From Rhodotorula mucilaginosa (lineage: Eukaryota; Basidiomycota; Microbotryomycetes; Sporidiobolales; Sporidiobolaceae), in NCBI GenBank assembly GCA_034406715.1, contig CP137878.1, positions 62,001 through 126,000 on the forward strand: a stretch of DNA of 64,000 nt, read 5' to 3'. Each line of letters starts with the position of its first letter. The first letter of the stretch is position 1. A model generated the notes under the pieces. The model saw nothing but the letters and a program-made list of their open reading frames with translations, did no database searches and was not told the origin of the DNA. Shown in pieces: positions 1-11,800 of the stretch. Position numbers and translations under genes: made by a program.

Positions 1-98
1 TGAGCCCGGTGTTTCCCCCCCGCCCCGCTCTCTGTGGTCGAGTCGCAGCTTGTCCTCCTCTTGCGGCGCTGACATTCAACACACACTGGCTCGCACAG

Positions 99-469
99 GT
101 CAAGCTCGCAAGGAGGAACCGCTGCCCGACATTGTCACTCCCAAAGAGCCCTCCCTCGCAGGTCAGTCACGCCGCCTGCCCCCCGCCTCCTCGCACTGCT
201 CAGAAGAGGAGTGCGCGCCCCCTCTCTGACCCCCCTTCCCCCCCCCCCCCCCCCTTAATCTCGAATCCCGCACAGTCACGCAACCGCACGTCGCACCCGA
301 ACAAGCCACCAAACTCAAGACCAAGCGCTCAAAGTCGTCCGCGTCCAACAAGCGCAAAGCTGCCGCCAAGGAAGCCGCCATCGAACGCTCGCACAAACTC
401 GACAAGCGCAAATCCGAAGCCGGCACCAAAAAGGAACTCAAGAAAAAGGCCAAGCAACTGTGGCAATAG
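99..469 (+). CDS. 3' end of a lysine-rich basic protein (partial)
   Basis: Only the last two exons are visible: 99-161 and 276-469 (stop TAG 467-469), joined across an intron with donor GTCAGT and acceptor CACAG. The window opens inside a preceding intron; bases 1-6 look like a GTGAGC donor missing its first G. The spliced C-terminus reads about 84 residues. A first part contains EEPLPDIVTPKEPS, followed by a lysine/alanine-rich, probably helical tail (KRKAAAKEAAIERSHK, then KKELKKKAKQLWQ). Such tails are common in small nucleolar or ribosome-associated proteins, but I do not recognise a family. The intron carries a run of 17 C residues (238-254), a likely sequencing weak spot. Confidence 0.6.
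238..254 (+). repeat. 17-nt poly-C run
   Basis: Uninterrupted C homopolymer within the last intron of the first gene, between the branch site (CTGAC at about 226-230) and the acceptor. Length is prone to sequencing error. Confidence 0.9.
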
Positions 470-620
470 AGAGGGGGGAGGGATACTGTGACCCAGGCAG
501 AACGATCCGTGATCTTTATTCCTTCTTGTTGTACGACCATTGCATTTTCATTCAACCACCCGATCGCGGTCCACTCAGCTGCCCTCACATGCCTCGATCG
601 CTACCTCTACGGCCTGCTGA

Positions 621-1515
621 TCAAGGCTCATAAACCGGCGGCGGCAGCCTCGGCAACCCATTGCTCCTCAGAGTCATCTCCCCTCGCCCACTGCACCCGT
701 CATCCCCATCTGGCTGCTCAACGCTCACGGCTTGGCCTGTCGCCTCCGCGCCCCTCGCGATGGTACGATGCTCATCTACGGGCCACTCGTGCGGCGGGGC
801 ACAGTGCAGTGGGGATGACGACGTTGAAGAGGAGAAGGAGGAAGGGGAGGAAGCAGGCTCAGTCGCTTTTGTCGTCGAGGGAACGCGGCGACCGGGTGGG
901 TGTGTCCATTGCTGCGAATGGGGAAACACCGGCTCGAAGCCGCGGCGGAGGAGCTCACTTAGCCGCGCTGTCCTCCAGCGGCGGGGCGGAGGATATTCAG
1001 ACGAGGACGAGGGCAGTTCAGCAGCAGGTTCCGCCGGTACTGATGATGGCGACGACGGCGATGAAGGAGGAGGAGGAGGCGGCAGATGATGATGATGATG
1101 GTGGTGGTGGTACAGTCGTGGTGGTAGACCTGTGTTTGAGACCGAGTCAGTCCTCCGTACGTGGGGCGGGCGAAAGAATTCCAACTCGGATATCAACCCG
1201 CTCGAGACCACGAGACAGACCTAGTTCTTCGATGACTATAGTCGAAGCGACCCGCCCTCCTCGCTGCTTTCTCCTGCCATGGCGACACCACAATGCTCCG
1301 ATGGCGATCATGAGAATCGCGATCAGGACGGGGAATACGGTACAGAGGATGGTGGCGACGCGGGTTGACGACGAAGTCCTCGTCGTCGTTGAGGTTGAGG
1401 TTGCCGCGACTGTTGCGATTGTGTTGGACGAGGCCAAAGACGGCGTAGGCTCCGTCGTCGCCGTCGTCGTGGTCCGAAGCGGAGGAGGGTTCAAAGCCGG
1501 AATTCCCACAGCCAT
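621..1515 (-). CDS. Single-pass membrane protein with His/Pro-rich tail and C-terminal PY motif
   Basis: Modelled as two exons, 1515-1221 and 1129-621, about 267 aa. The N-terminal ~50 residues are Thr/Ser-rich and likely extracellular and O-glycosylated. One hydrophobic helix follows (VATILCTVFPVLIAILMIAI), then a basic stop-transfer stretch (RHGRRKQRGG). The cytosolic tail has eight consecutive His, six consecutive Pro, low-complexity Ser/Pro and the terminal sequence LPPPVYEP. PPxY motifs bind WW domains of Rsp5/Nedd4 ubiquitin ligases, so a membrane cargo or adaptor role is an inference. The acceptor (branch CTGAC, ACACAG) is convincing. The donor after 1221 (GTCTGT) is the best phase-compatible choice, but others near 1212 and 1209 also fit. 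No family recognised; overall layout resembles fungal Mid2/Wsc-like sensors without their cysteine domains. Confidence 0.55.
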
Positions 1516-2415
1516 CTTGAGTGAGAGTAAGGAGACGCCAGCGGTTCAGAAAGGACGACGGAGGGACAGAGCATCTCAGTGATCTCTGCCTCGTAAGAGT
1601 CATGCTCACGCCATGTCTATAGTTGTGTTGATCCGGGGCAAATCTTGCGCTCTGGTCGGACTCGATCAGTGATCCCCAAACTTTTTTTTTCTTGTTATCC
1701 TCGCCGGCCCTTTGCTCCCTCCTCCCCCTGGTATGCCGCCGGTCCTTTCTCGAGGCTCAACGACCTGAATGATCCCTTGAGCGCTCACGAGGAGCTGTTT
1801 CACTTCATACGGTCCGCTTTTGGCGTCGTGAGAAGGTCAACACCTCGCCACTGTCGGTGCAGCGTCGAGTCAAAGTGACTCCTCAAAGCTGACATCTCTC
1901 TCTCTCTCCTGGATTGAACTGACTCGGAGATCCGGAGCCGTAGCTTAATTCAGACCATGAATGACCGCTGCCGCGCTCGAACTGCTCGCATCCCGTCTGC
2001 AATCGCAAACCCGATCTTGTCTCTCTCTCTCCCTCCTCTCCGGCGCCACCTTCCGAACCCCCCTTCTTGCGGCTCAGCCAGTCAATTGAATGCAGCAGAT
2101 GCACCGTCTCTTTGGAGAGCTATCCAAGGGCGATTCAACGGTGTAAGGGCACGGACGAACCCTTGTGCCCGACCGCCCCTTCACCTCTTCACCATCGAGG
2201 CTCCTCTCGTATCCAAAGGGCGATATCTCGTTTCTTCCCCTGGCGTGTGTATGTGTAATTCTTTTCTTTTCTGCGCAAGTTACGACCTTGAGGACCACTT
2301 CAAAAGAGAAAAAAGAGAGAGCCTCATCTTTTCCCATCGCTATGACGGGAGATAAAAGAAGAGACGACCCTCTGTGCACGGGGGAACCTGTGTATCGTTG
2401 AGGAGAAAAAGCCGA
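1516..2415. other. Intergenic: promoter of the PY-tail gene and 3' region of VDAC
   Basis: No convincing coding sequence. It is pyrimidine-rich with short CT microsatellites near 1897-1910 and 2020-2030. It must hold the promoter of the minus-strand gene starting at 1515 and the 3' UTR of the porin gene. Confidence 0.5.
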
Positions 2416-3961
2416 TTCTGCGGAGGCGAGGGTGGCAATCACACGACGGGTCAGTCTCCGGTATCGTCAACAGACGGCAGAAAGAAGAAACTCACAAGCC
2501 TCAAAGGTGAGCGAGGTGCCGACCCTGTCGCAGAAAAAGGAGCACCCAATCAGTCAACACGCTCCAGGCGTGAGAGAACCCGATGCAAGGAGCAGAAACG
2601 CACTTGTGCGAAGCCTCGCCGAGCTTGGCGGTGTCGACCGCAAGGCCGAACGACGCCTTGACGCCCGGGCGGACTGTTGACGAGCCAGATTCTGTCAGTC
2701 TCCAGAAACACTCCGGTATGCGTGCCTCGCAAAAGAAGAGCGCGAAAGCGATGACACGAAAAAGAAGCGACAGGGCGGCAGACTCACGAGCCTGGGTGTA
2801 GCCGAGGGCGGCGACCCCGACGCTGTTGATCTTGGCCTTGACAAAGGCAGTGTTCTGCGTAGGAGGAGGAGGAGAGCGTCAATTCTGAGCTCTGGGCGAT
2901 TCACGAACAGGAGCAATGGCGAGGAACGCACGTCAAGGTAGCACTTGGTGCCGACCTCGAGGCCGACCTGCGAGGCGGTCGACTTGGAGTCCCAGATGGC
3001 CTGGTGACAGTGTGAAAGATCAGCATGGGGGGGTGAGTTGAGCAGTAGGGAAGGACGGGGTGCGCACCTTGGCGCCGGCCTCGACGTCCTTGGAGACCTT
3101 GTGGTAGTAGGAAGCCGAGAAGACCGAGAGGTTGGCGAGGCCGTGGAGGGTGACGGTGTAGGTCGGGGCGGCGTAGCCGAGGCCGAGGGCGTAGCGGGTG
3201 ACGGCGCCGGACGGGACCGAGTAGGTCGACTCGGCACCGAGCAAGAAGCCGTCGCGGCCGATGACGGCGTCGGCGGTGAAGGTCGGGCCCTTGAAGACGT
3301 CGAGGAGGGCCCGGGTGTGGACGCTCGGCTGGCGGTAGATGGCGGTGACGTAGGCCGACTTGCCCTGGGTGGCGGGGAGGAGGTGACCCTGGATGTCGAG
3401 CTTGAGGCCCTTGGCGACCTGGTTCTCGAGTTCGACCTGGGTCTTGAGGACGTTCGAAGTGGTCCAGGTCTGGGTCAAGGTGACGCCGTTCTTGACGTCC
3501 GAGTACTTGGCCTCGAGGTCACCGGCGATGGCGGCCGACTTGGCGTCGCGGAGACCGGCGACCTTGAACGCGACACCGTTCGGCGCGCGGGTCTGTTATC
3601 GCGCACGCGTGCCATGACGACCAACAGTCAACGGAAGAGGGAGCCCGTGTCAGTGTCTGCACGGTGCGTTGCCTCGAAAGGCGAGGAATGCCGAGACGCG
3701 TACCTTGACCTCGAGGGCGTTGCCGGCGAGGGGGAAGTCCTTGTTGAGGAGGTCCGAGGCCGACTTGCCACTGTTTGGCAGTCCAGGTCAGTCCGTCTAT
3801 ACTCGTTTCTCCCGTGCACACGCCCCCTCCGGGTTAGGTCGGAGCAGAGACGCGCGCTCTCCCCCAAAGACTCGGGCGCACCCACACGCGCGCGCCCGCG
3901 CGCAGAGGAGGGCGACTCACAGGTCCTTCCACGAAGGGGGAACGGGGTGAACAGCAGCCAT
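2416..3961 (-). CDS. POR1: Mitochondrial outer-membrane porin (VDAC)
   Basis: Voltage-dependent anion channel of the outer mitochondrial membrane, passing ATP/ADP and other metabolites. Eight exons: 3961-3921, 3770-3704, 3592-3068, 3000-2932, 2854-2788, 2673-2604, 2524-2496 and 2417-2416. The spliced frame gives 289 aa, close to the usual ~283. The start MAAVHPVPPSWKDLGKSASD matches the family's N-terminal helix. Beta-strand regions include TLTQTWTTSNVLKTQVELEN and YALGLGYAAPTYTVTLHG. The end GYTQALRPGVKAS... and SHKVGTSLTFEA matches the conserved last strands. Odd: the final intron (2495-2418, donor GTGAGT, branch CTGAC, acceptor CGCAG) interrupts the stop codon. The T of TAA is the last base of exon 7 and AA opens exon 8. 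Without removal of this intron the protein would read on past the last strand. Recognition of the family is secure. Confidence 0.92.
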
Positions 3962-5447
3962 TTCTAGTGTGCGTGGAGAGCGAGCGCGGGATTGCGGAAG
4001 TAGCGAGCGGAGCGTGACACGGCCGCCCGGCTGACCTCGCCTTCCGCTCATTACAAATACTTCAATTCCACCCAATGACACTTTGATTACTTGGACTCTT
4101 TCGCGCGACATGTCTTTATCCCTCTCCTTGCCGCGGATACACGCAGTTTCGATAGGCCGCCCTCGATCGTGTCTCTGGGCGCATCACGCTCGCGCACCCC
4201 AAACTGACTCGATGTGCAGTCAAAGTCAAGGTCAAGGTCAAGGTTGTTCCGCCCGGAGAGCCGGCAGCATCACACTGTCCGACTCCTGTCATAGGAGGGG
4301 AACGGGGGAAACGAAGAAGAAACTCGGCTATCCACGCAGCAAGCTTCCTCTCTGAGCCGGAAAGCGAGCGCACTGCAAGAGGACGTCGCAAGCACTCAAG
4401 TCTTGAGCAGCGACACTTCTGCAGTGGCACAGCGTGCTCGAGTGCCGAAGAAGGGCGGGCGTTCGACGACGAGGATCAAGGCGTCCGGCCTGTAAGGGCA
4501 CACCTGCAGCTCGAGGAACGAAAGTGGCCAGCAACCGAAGGAGGCGCGCTGGTCACCAGGAGTTAGACGAGTGAGCAGAGAGACGGTTGGCTTCGCTGTC
4601 GAGAGGGACAGCGCGGTTCTTGTCGAAAGGTAAAGACATATAAAGCGGCGCCCGATGGAAATTCGCCCGCGGTACGAGAGAGAATGAGCTCCGAAGCACC
4701 GGGTCGGGTCGGGGTCGGGCAACGCGCATGCGACGCGCGCATAGACGTCGCGGAGAGGCAGCCTGCAGCGCTAAGTTATGCATGTGTTGTAGCAATCGTC
4801 AGAGAGTATGCGTATGCAATGCGCGGTGGAGTCTTGGTGGGCAAGGTGATCAAGACGCGGATTCGAGAGCAGGAGCAGGAGCAGCGACGCGTTAAGACGG
4901 CTTATTAGTAGCTTCAGTTAATAAGCGACAATTCATAATGCCGAATACGGTTGGCGTGTGGCGCAAAAGCAAAGGGATGGAGACCCGTGGAGCCAGTCGA
5001 GTGGCGTCGACGTCGTGGCGTTCGTCGCGCTCGAGAAGAGGGCGTGGGGACAGCTTGCGATGATGCCGAGCTCTCGCCGCGCGCGGCTGTCTGCTCAAGC
5101 GGCGCGCACATATGGGTAGCTGCACACGCGCTATCTGTGACGCGGGTTGAGAGCTGAGGTGGTCAGACCCTCGTGTGCTTATGGTGAGAGCCGGAGTGAG
5201 TGGCAGGAGAGGGAGGCTCGGGACCGGTTGCCGAGAATGCGCCCCACTTGGAGTTGAAATTTTTCGTGCGTACGTCGGCTCTCGACGCGCGAAAAAAAAA
5301 AGTGAGGCGTGTGTGTCCCCCATTCTCCTCGTCCTTTTCACTCTGAGCTCCCCGCGCCTCGTCCTCTCTCTCCGCCGTATAGACAGACATACAAGACACT
5401 CCCTTCCAGCTCTCGAACCGCAAGCCAAAGCCCCAAGCCGCTCAAGA
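3962..5447. promoter_or_regulatory. Divergent intergenic region between VDAC and glycerol kinase
   Basis: About 1.5 kb between two divergent genes; it must contain both promoters. I see a TATA-like element near 4639-4644 and a short tandem repeat of GGTCAA units at about 4226-4244. Open frames on both strands here have no splice support or family resemblance and look like GC-rich noise. Confidence 0.5.
4226..4244. repeat. Short tandem repeat, about three GGTCAA/AGGTCA units
   Basis: The bases read as consecutive AGGTCA-type hexamers in the promoter interval. This may be a binding-site array or a simple microsatellite; nothing distinguishes these by eye. Confidence 0.5.
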
Positions 5448-8345
5448 ATGGAGCGACAACGCAGCTTGATCCGAGAAGCTCGCTTCGCCGCCTCGAGACC
5501 GCGCCGACTGTCCGAAGTCGGGCAAACGCCGTCGAGCGCGCCGGACAGGGACCTCGTCGCTTCCCAAGAGACCGAGTTCATAGGGTCAGTCACCGCGTCC
5601 CTCCCTCTACATGTAGTCGACACACACCCTCGTGCGGGGGGGATTTCACGCGCTGACGCTCTTCGGCAACGTCGGTCCGCCCCACGCCCAACCACACCTG
5701 TGTTGAAAAAATCTTGTCTGTTGCGCGCTACACGCAGGGCTATCGACTGCGGAACGACGTCGTGCAGGTTCTACATCTTTGACCAGTGGGCAGACGTCGT
5801 CGCTCACCACCAGATCGAATTCGAACAGCGTCAGTCGCCGCGGACTCCTCCTTCCTTCCTTCGGTCGCGACTCGTACGCGCTCGCTCGCTCGCTCGCTGA
5901 GACTGATTCCCCGTGTTCCACGCGCCCACGCAGTGCACCCGGAACCGGGCTGGCACGAACACGACCCGTCCATCTACACCGCCGAGATCGACAAGTGCAT
6001 CGCCGCCTGCCTCGAACTCTTTGAAACCAAAGGTCACTCGCGCGACAAGCTCAAGGGAGTCGGAATCGCCACCCAGCGAGAGACGACCTTGCTCTGGGAC
6101 CGAGAAACGGGCGAACCGCTCTACAACGCCGGTTCGTTCCCTCTCGGAATCGTTTCCCTCCTCTCTCTCTCGGGAAAGAGCTGACCGATCCCCTGTCGCG
6201 CGCGCGCAACAGTCGCATGGCCGGACGCGCGAAATGCTTCCAATGTGCGAGAACTACGAGCGAGGGCGGAAGCGACGACGTTTACGACTCCGGACGGACC
6301 CATCGTCGGTGAAGAGGGCTTGAGGCGCATCACCGGACTTCCCCTCTCGTGCGTGTCGCGTCTCGCTGCTCCTCGCGACAGTCAGCTCCAACAAGCGCTG
6401 ACGGTTTGTGGATACTTGAATGGCTCCGACGGACGCACAGGACCTACTTTTCGGCGACCAAGTGGGACTGGCTCAAGGACAATGTGGAATCGGTCAAGGA
6501 GGCGCGGAGAAAAGGGACGTTGATGGCAGGCACGGTCGACACTTGGCTCGTCTATGTGCGTTTCCGTTGCGATGACAACGAGTGCAGTCAATTCCGGCCT
6601 CGGAGCTGACGACTGGTCCCCGTGCACCTTTTTTGACGTTTGCCGCGCAGCAACTGACGGGCGGCAAAGACGGCGGCTTGCACATCACCGACGCCTCGAA
6701 CGCGTGCCGCACCTTGTTCTACAACCTGCACAAGCAAGACTGGTGCGACGAGCTGTGCGAGTTTTTCGACATGCCGAGGGAGGCGTTGCCGCGGATCGTG
6801 TCCAACTCGGAAGTGTATGGGCATTTCAAGAAGGGCCATTTGTTGGAGGGGATTCCGATTGCTGGGTTGATCGGAGATCAGCAGGCGGCGTTGGTCGGGA
6901 ACAAGTGCTTGACCAAGGGCGATGCGAAGCAGACGTACGGTGAGTGGGCTCGCGCTCGCTTCGTGTCGGTCCCTTACGTTGGCTCGGGCAACCTCTGAAT
7001 GGCACTGTGCTTGTCTGAGAAGCGAGTCATAACTCACACCACGACTCATTTCGGCAGGTACCGGATGCTTCATGCTTTTCAACACGGGGACCGACATTGT
7101 CAAGTCCACGCACGGCCTCGTCACCACCGTGCGTCCTCCCGCTCTCAGGAAGTCAGCGCCGTTTGAAATCTGACAGGTCCCTCTCCCCCTGCATGCAGGT
7201 CGGATACCAGATGGGCCCGAATAACCCCGTCCATTTCGCGCTCGAGGGATCGGTCGCGGTCGGTGGTTCTTCCGTCACTTGGTGAGTCTTCGTTGCCCTC
7301 GGTCCCCGAAAGTGGCCACGTCGTACTCCGTTGGAGGAGACGGCGTGACCTGCATACGGTCCAGTGCTCGCGCTGACTTCGAATCGATCTCTTTGCGCCC
7401 GATCCAGGCTTCGCGATAACCTCAACTTGATCGACCACCCGCGAGAAGCTGGACAACTCGCCGAGCAGGTTCCCGATACGGGCGGATGCTACTTTGTCAC
7501 GGTGCGTTGGTGCACCCACGCAAATCGGCGACTGATGCGGGGAACTAAACGGCCAACATGCGCAGGGTTTCGGCGGGCTTTTCGCCCCGTACTGGGATAT
7601 CCGAGCGACGTGAGTCGCGCGACTTTTGATACAGCCTGCTGGCACGTCGCCAGTGCTGACATTGCCACCTCACAATTTACCAGCGGCATGATCATTGGCC
7701 TCTCGACGTTTACGACCAAGCACCACATTGTGCGCGCGACGCTCGAAGCGACGTGCTTCCAGACGCGCGCGATCCTCGACGCCATGTCGAAAGACGTCGC
7801 GACTTCTTCGCCCCGGCTCGAGGACGACAAGCAGTTGAACCAGGGGCCCGCCGGGTTGAAGGTGTTGCAAGTTGATGGGGGTATGACGGGAAGCGACGTG
7901 ACGATGCAGATCCAGGCCGACATTCTCGGGATTGATGTTCGGCGACCAGAGATGCGAGAGTGAGTCTCCGCGCGCGGGAGGTGCTCAACCTGGAGGGGGA
8001 GATCTCTCTTGTCCTGACGACCGTTGCGCCGCTTTCTTTTCCTTTGTGCAACAGATCCACCGTCCTCGGCGCTGCGATCCTCGCCGGTGGCGCCCTCGGC
8101 CTCTTCAACTGGGACTTGACCAAGCCCGAGACGCTCGCCAAGGTGAACCGGTTGGACGTCAAGGTGTTTAGTCCGACGATTGACGAGCAGGAACGCGAGT
8201 GGAAGTACTCGGGGTGGACGCGCGCCGTCGACCGCGCAAGGGGCTGGAAGAGTGAGCTCTCGGGTTCTTGTCCCTACATCTGCCATCGGGATCGACTCGC
8301 TGACGCGTTCCCTCTGTCTTCGCAGCCAACTCCGGTCATGGCTAA
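5448..8345 (+). CDS. GUT1: Glycerol kinase
   Basis: Phosphorylates glycerol to glycerol-3-phosphate with ATP, feeding glycolysis and glycerolipid synthesis. Thirteen exons: 5448-5584, 5738-5829, 5934-6131, 6213-6348, 6441-6555, 6651-6939, 7058-7128, 7199-7281, 7408-7501, 7566-7609, 7684-7959, 8055-8251 and 8326-8345. The total of 1752 nt closes in frame (583 aa). FGGY-family landmarks are clear: [18 protein letters not shown] (phosphate-binding), [20 protein letters not shown], the substrate loop near [39 protein letters not shown] and GGLFAPYWD. The extra N-terminal ~45 residues ([20 protein letters not shown]...) are Arg-rich without acidic residues after the first few, resembling a mitochondrial or membrane-targeting sequence; that is inference. 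One intron contains a GCTC tandem repeat near 5877-5900. Confidence 0.95.
5877..5900. repeat. GCTC tetranucleotide microsatellite in a glycerol kinase intron
   Basis: Five or so consecutive CGCT/GCTC units lie in the second intron, immediately before the branch-site region. Likely length-polymorphic; no function evident. Confidence 0.7.
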
Positions 8346-8808
8346 AGCGACCATCCGGAATGAAAACGCTGGTCGTCCGATTTCTTCTATTTCTCTCCTC
8401 CCTCCTCGCTTTCCCACTCTTTACCGTATACAGACCCTCTTTTGCATGACCTTCCTCCACCCGCCGTGGCTCAAAGCTTGTTCCCACTGCATGCCCTCCG
8501 ACTTATTCCGCCGCGAGACCTCTCAGATACAAGCTCGTTTCCTCTCTACCTTTTTCGTACCTTAGAAGTGCCCTCTCGTCGTTACGTGACCTCTACACCC
8601 CCCTGCATATGAAAATACGTTGCCCCTATGACTGCACGCGAGATCGGACATGCGGACTGCAGCAAACGACGTCATTTCTCGCCCGTGCAGATGCCGGCCG
8701 AGAAGATCGGAGTTTGGGGGTCGCGTGTCGGCCGGTCGCAGCTTACGAGAGATCAGCTCATAAGCGACGCTCGATCGTCATCCTCCGGCGACTGATTGAC
8801 CTGCGTAC
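8346..8808. other. Intergenic between glycerol kinase and the DHA1 transporter
   Basis: Holds the 3' UTR of the upstream gene and the promoter of the downstream gene on the same strand. No further gene seen. Confidence 0.5.
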
Positions 8809-11800
8809 ATGAGTGGCGCACACTTGAGCATGGACCAAGCACCACACAGCGCCGAGGAGCACGCGAGCATGGCGCCTGAATCGGACCGCACCACGCACAG
8901 CAGCACGGGCGGCAGTAGCCACCAGACTTTAACCGGCGAGGAGACGCCGGCAGCTGCAGGGACAACAATGGCGCCAACGAGGAGCGGGCATCCACCGGCG
9001 CTGCATCCCGAGATCGCGAAGCATGTCTCGCCCGAGTATGACTACAGGACCGACGAGGCGGAACGAGAAATCCGCGACTGGGGCGGAGACGCCCCTGCGT
9101 TGCCGTTTATCCCCCGCAAGCGAGGCTTCTCGAATGCGGCGCTCAATGTTCCTCCGAGAGCAGGAGGGCGTCCTTCTACGTCGCCGCATCAGCCTCCAAG
9201 CTTCGTGCGACCGGGCGAAGGACTCGAGGCGACAACTGACGACCAGCGCGTGGGCGCTCCGATCCGGAAACGGACCCGGAGCGGAACTGTCTGGAGCGAG
9301 GGTGGCTATCCAGAGTTGACCCACGTTGATACCGCTTTTTCGGACGCTCACCGCGCATTCTCGCGATTGTCGAAGCAGCGTGAGTGGGCGGTTTCGGCGC
9401 CCGCAAGAAACGTTGGGAGCGCTGGATCTGTCAGAGTGGCGACTTCGGATGTACTGACTGCTGTTCTTTCCCGCGCTCCTAGGTTCCCGCACAGCTCGCG
9501 CGAGCAGCGAGTCTTCAGAGACTCGGGCCGGCTCCGAGGCGGGGGACAACGGAATCCAAGAAGAGCCGGAAGAAGAGAACGGGACGGATCCGAACAAGGT
9601 CGAGTGGGAAGACGAAGATCCGCACAACCCGCAGAATTGGTGCGTCTCGGTCCGGTTACCTTTCTTCCTGTCTAGATGCGTTGACTGACTTTTTCACTGG
9701 CCCAATTAGGACGGTCAAGTACAAATGGATCATCACCATTCTTTGCGCGCACGCGACTTTGGTCGTGACGTTCGCGTCGAGTGCTCCTTCCTCCGCTACG
9801 AGCCAAGTGAGTCTTGGATCCACCTCACCTGCATGGACATTCACGCGGACTGAACACCTTGCACGCCATCAACAGGTCGCCGAGCAGTTCAACAGCGGAA
9901 ATGAAGTTGCCGAGTTGACCACTGCGCTCTTCTTGGCCGGCTGTAAGTCTCAGGATCGCGGAATCTTCTCGTGTCTCGGTTATACTCATGCTTTGCGATT
10001 TCTACGTATCTGAAACAGACGTTGCTGGTCCGCTTCTATGGGCTGTAAGTTTCTGCGCCGGTTCACCCGATGTTTGACCGGGAAGTCGTCTGACATTTTT
10101 GCGTCTCCTACAGCCGCTCTCCGAAATGGTATGTTCGTTTGTAGAGTGTCTAACGAGACCAATGCTGACCTGCCACGACAAACAGTTCGGCCGCCGACCA
10201 ATCTTCATCCTCACGCTGGCCGTCTTCGTCCTGTTCCAAATCGGCTGCGCCCTCGCACAGAACATCTGGACCCTCATCATCTGTCGATTCTTTGCCGCCG
10301 TCTTTGCGTCCAGCCCGCTTGTCAACTGCGGAGGCGTGATCGCCGACATGTGGGACCCGGTTCGTCGCGGTGATGCGTGAGTTGTCTTTTCTTCTTGCTT
10401 CCCAGCGGTTCTTGTCCCCGCAGCCGGCCGAAGGAACCGTCTCTGATCACATTCACGTTTGATTGCAGCATGTCACTGTTTTCGGCTTCGGTCTTGTGAG
10501 TCGTCTCCCATCGTCGCGCATTTTCGCCCTCATCGGTATTGACCGCTTCGGCCATTTTCACCCCTACCAGCCTCGGACCAGTCTTGGGCCCAATCATTGG
10601 CGGTTTCGTAAGTCCCTTGATCTCGTCGGAAGGCAAGCTTAAAGCAAGCGACGCCCGAACTGAACCCCGCTTCCGCCTTCTCTTTTTTTTTAGACGGTCA
10701 TGAATCAGAGTCTCCGGTGGCGGTGGATCTACGGATGGATCGCGTTCTGGGGTCTCGGGAGCTGGGTCCTGGTAAGCTCTCTACGGACTTGGCTTGTTCG
10801 GCTTCTCTCACGCTAACGAGATTACCGCACCGCAGATGACGATTTTCCTCCCCGAGACCTATCATCCAATCCTCCTCAAGCAGCGCGCCAAGCGGATGCG
10901 CAAAGAGAATCCAAAGGAACACGGCGACAAGTATGCAGAGCTCGAGCGCGCCGACTTTTCGCTGCACAGCATCATCACCCGGACGCTGGCTCGACCGCTC
11001 GTGATGCTGGTTGTCGAGCCGATCATGATTACCGTCACGATTTACCTTTCCGTGAGTCACTCTACATCCATTCTCGTGGCGCTGAGCTTCAAGCTGACGG
11101 GTCCGCCTCTCTTGCAGGTCGTTTATGGGCTGCTGTTCGTGCACCTTTCTGCTGCCCGTCGCCACCACCAAAACTCGAAGATCTGACCTCCTCCTTGCCC
11201 CTCCCTCCTCTCGCAGCTATGGCTTGTTCAGCGTCATTCCGATTATCTTCCAAGGGAATAGGGGATTTAACCCCGGCGAGTCCGGTCTCGTCTTTATCGG
11301 CGTCGGCCTCGGCACGACGATCGGCGCGGCGGTCAGCGTCTGGACGCAGCGCGGGTACCCCGAACTCCTCCGCAAATGGCACGGACACCCGCCTCCTGAG
11401 CATCGGTAAGCTGCGGGACGTTGGGCTTGCAAGGGGTTGGGCTTGACTGACCAAAAGTTTCGCGCCAAAACAGTCTCTTTGGCGCCATGCTTGCCGGACC
11501 TTTCTTGATCGTCGGCATCTTCTGGCTCGGTTGGACCGGAAGTGAGTGGACCCTGCTGCGACGCTAAGATCTCCGAGATCTACTCGAGGCTAACTGCCGT
11601 TTCTTCAGACTATCCGAGCATCCACTGGGCGGTTCCGGCAGTCGCGACCATCTTCATCGGCATGTCGTTCACCTTGGTGTTCATCTCGTTCTTGACGTAC
11701 CTCGTCGAAGTCTACTTGATGGTGCGTTCCTCCCAGTGGCTCACGCGCGAAAGGGTTACTGACCTGGACCGCTCCGCTCCGCAGTACTCGGCTTCCGCAC

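Noticed and set aside
4396-4722. Minus-strand open frame in the VDAC/glycerol kinase interval
   Set aside because: No splice partners, no family resemblance and biased composition; treated as chance.
4892-5695. Long minus-strand open frame across the promoter and first exon of glycerol kinase
   Set aside because: It overlaps a secure gene on the other strand, has no domain likeness and is Arg/Ser-rich in the way antisense frames of GC-rich DNA usually are.
7489-8487. 332-codon minus-strand frame over the 3' half of glycerol kinase
   Set aside because: Antisense shadow of well-supported exons.
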